Position numbers and translations under genes: made by a program
In this document: positions 6,138-6,486 of the stretch, one piece after another
How positions within the stretch are numbered: position 1 is the stretch's first letter
Layout: every line of letters begins with the position of its first letter
From: Pseudomonadota bacterium
GTDB lineage: Bacteria > Pseudomonadota > Gammaproteobacteria > Burkholderiales > SG8-39
Assembly (NCBI GenBank): GCA_021848555.1
Contig: JAJZUN010000167.1
Span: 1 to 6,486 of the forward strand
DNA: 6,486 bases
Reading direction: 5' to 3'
The notes under the pieces: model-generated
What the model was told of the DNA's origin: nothing
The model's input: the letters and a program-made list of their open reading frames with translations, nothing else
The model's database searches: none

Positions 6138-6155
6138 GGGCATTCTCCAGGGTGA

Positions 6156-6167
6156 CATCGGCCGATG
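6156..6167. repeat. Perfect 12-bp palindrome between the crotonase and lipoprotein genes
   Basis: CATCGGCCGATG is exactly self-complementary and sits in the 46-bp gap, 18 bp before the lipoprotein ATG at 6137 and just outside its ribosome binding site. It could be an operator or, with no loop bases, a DNA dyad rather than a stable RNA hairpin. Significance is uncertain. Confidence 0.35.
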
Positions 6168-6183
6168 CGGGGCAAGTCCCTGT

Positions 6184-6486
6184 TCATAGCTTACGCTCCT
6201 TGGCGTTCCAGTGACGTTCGAGGTTGTGCACCAGTTGCTCGCTCAAATGGCAGAACGCCTGTTCGTAGGCGTAGGTCGCCATGTAGGCGCGGAAGGTATC
6301 CAGCGGCTCGGTCTGCACCCGGATCGCCTTGCGGTTGCCGCCGGCGCTGACCATGCCCGAGCCGAGGGCGTTCGCGATGCAGGCGTCCACCGCCTGCTCC
6401 AGTAGCTCGCGCGGATGCACCTCGTTTACCAGCGTGCGCGCCTCGGTGTCATCCACGCGGAAAGTCTTGTCGAACATGATCGCCTG
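6184..6486 (-). CDS. Enoyl-CoA hydratase/isomerase (crotonase) family protein, C-terminal part (runs off right edge)
   Basis: The frame is open from the window edge to a TGA at 6184-6186, giving the last 100 residues. It aligns by eye with the C-terminal third of crotonase-fold enzymes: an IMFDKTFRVDDTEARTLVNE stretch matches the usual 'llftG-x-x-x-x-a-x-E-A-x-x-x-G-LVNEVVP' segment after the active site. A helical region follows (RELLEQAVDACIANAL), then the trimer-forming C-terminal helices ending NLERHWNAKERKL. The Met at 6477 falls inside that conserved segment, so it is not the true start and the gene continues beyond 6486. The oxyanion-hole and catalytic Glu regions are outside the window, so hydratase, isomerase or another crotonase activity cannot be told apart. 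The Gly usually preceding LVNEV is Thr here. It lies 46 bp upstream of the lipoprotein gene on the same strand. Confidence 0.72.
   Translation of the reverse strand, partial: QAIMFDKTFRVDDTEARTLVNEVHPRELLEQAVDACIANALGSGMVSAGGNRKAIRVQTEPLDTFRAYMATYAYEQAFCHLSEQLVHNLERHWNAKERKL

Noticed and set aside
1..6486. tRNA genes, CRISPR arrays, insertion-sequence ends or attachment sites
   Set aside because: I saw no T-loop consensus, no regularly spaced repeats, no transposase-like frame and no long terminal inverted or flanking direct repeats.

Overview
The window looks like chromosomal DNA of a GC-rich proteobacterium, most likely beta- or gammaproteobacterial. This rests on the gene types: an OmcA/MtrC-family decaheme cytochrome lipoprotein, a NarX/NarL-style two-component pair, a Crp/Fnr regulator, a crotonase-family enzyme and a short Gly-after-Cys lipoprotein. 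It also rests on the strong G/C preference at third codon positions. I see no phage, insertion sequence, CRISPR array, tRNA or rRNA.

Layout from left to right. (1) Minus strand, running off the left edge: the N-terminal part of a Crp/Fnr-type regulator with the start of its cyclic-nucleotide-binding-like beta barrel. (2) A 267-bp gap with an inverted repeat near 448-464 and a rho-independent terminator near 510-552. (3) Minus strand, 633-3215: an 860-residue outer-membrane decaheme c-type cytochrome, with ten CXXCH motifs in two pentaheme modules, a lipobox and a GTG start behind a good ribosome binding site. (4) A 188-bp divergent intergenic region with a 7-10-7 inverted repeat at 3321-3344. 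(5) Plus strand, 3404-5516: a membrane sensor histidine kinase (HisKA_3 type) and a LuxR/NarL-type response regulator overlapping by 8 bp. (6) A 414-bp convergent gap with one strong hairpin and no recognisable gene. (7) Minus strand: a 68-residue lipoprotein of unknown function, preceded by the C-terminal part of an enoyl-CoA hydratase/isomerase that runs off the right edge.

How the genes may work together (inference). The cytochrome should sit on the outer membrane and move electrons between the cell and an external acceptor or donor. The kinase-regulator pair is transcribed divergently from it and shares a short control region containing a dyad. The simplest reading is that the pair senses a periplasmic signal and controls the cytochrome, itself, or both. 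No MtrA-like periplasmic decaheme or MtrB-like porin gene lies in the window, so the electron path across the outer membrane must be encoded elsewhere. The Crp/Fnr regulator lies downstream of the cytochrome terminator on the same strand and is probably a separate transcription unit. The crotonase-lipoprotein pair appears unrelated.
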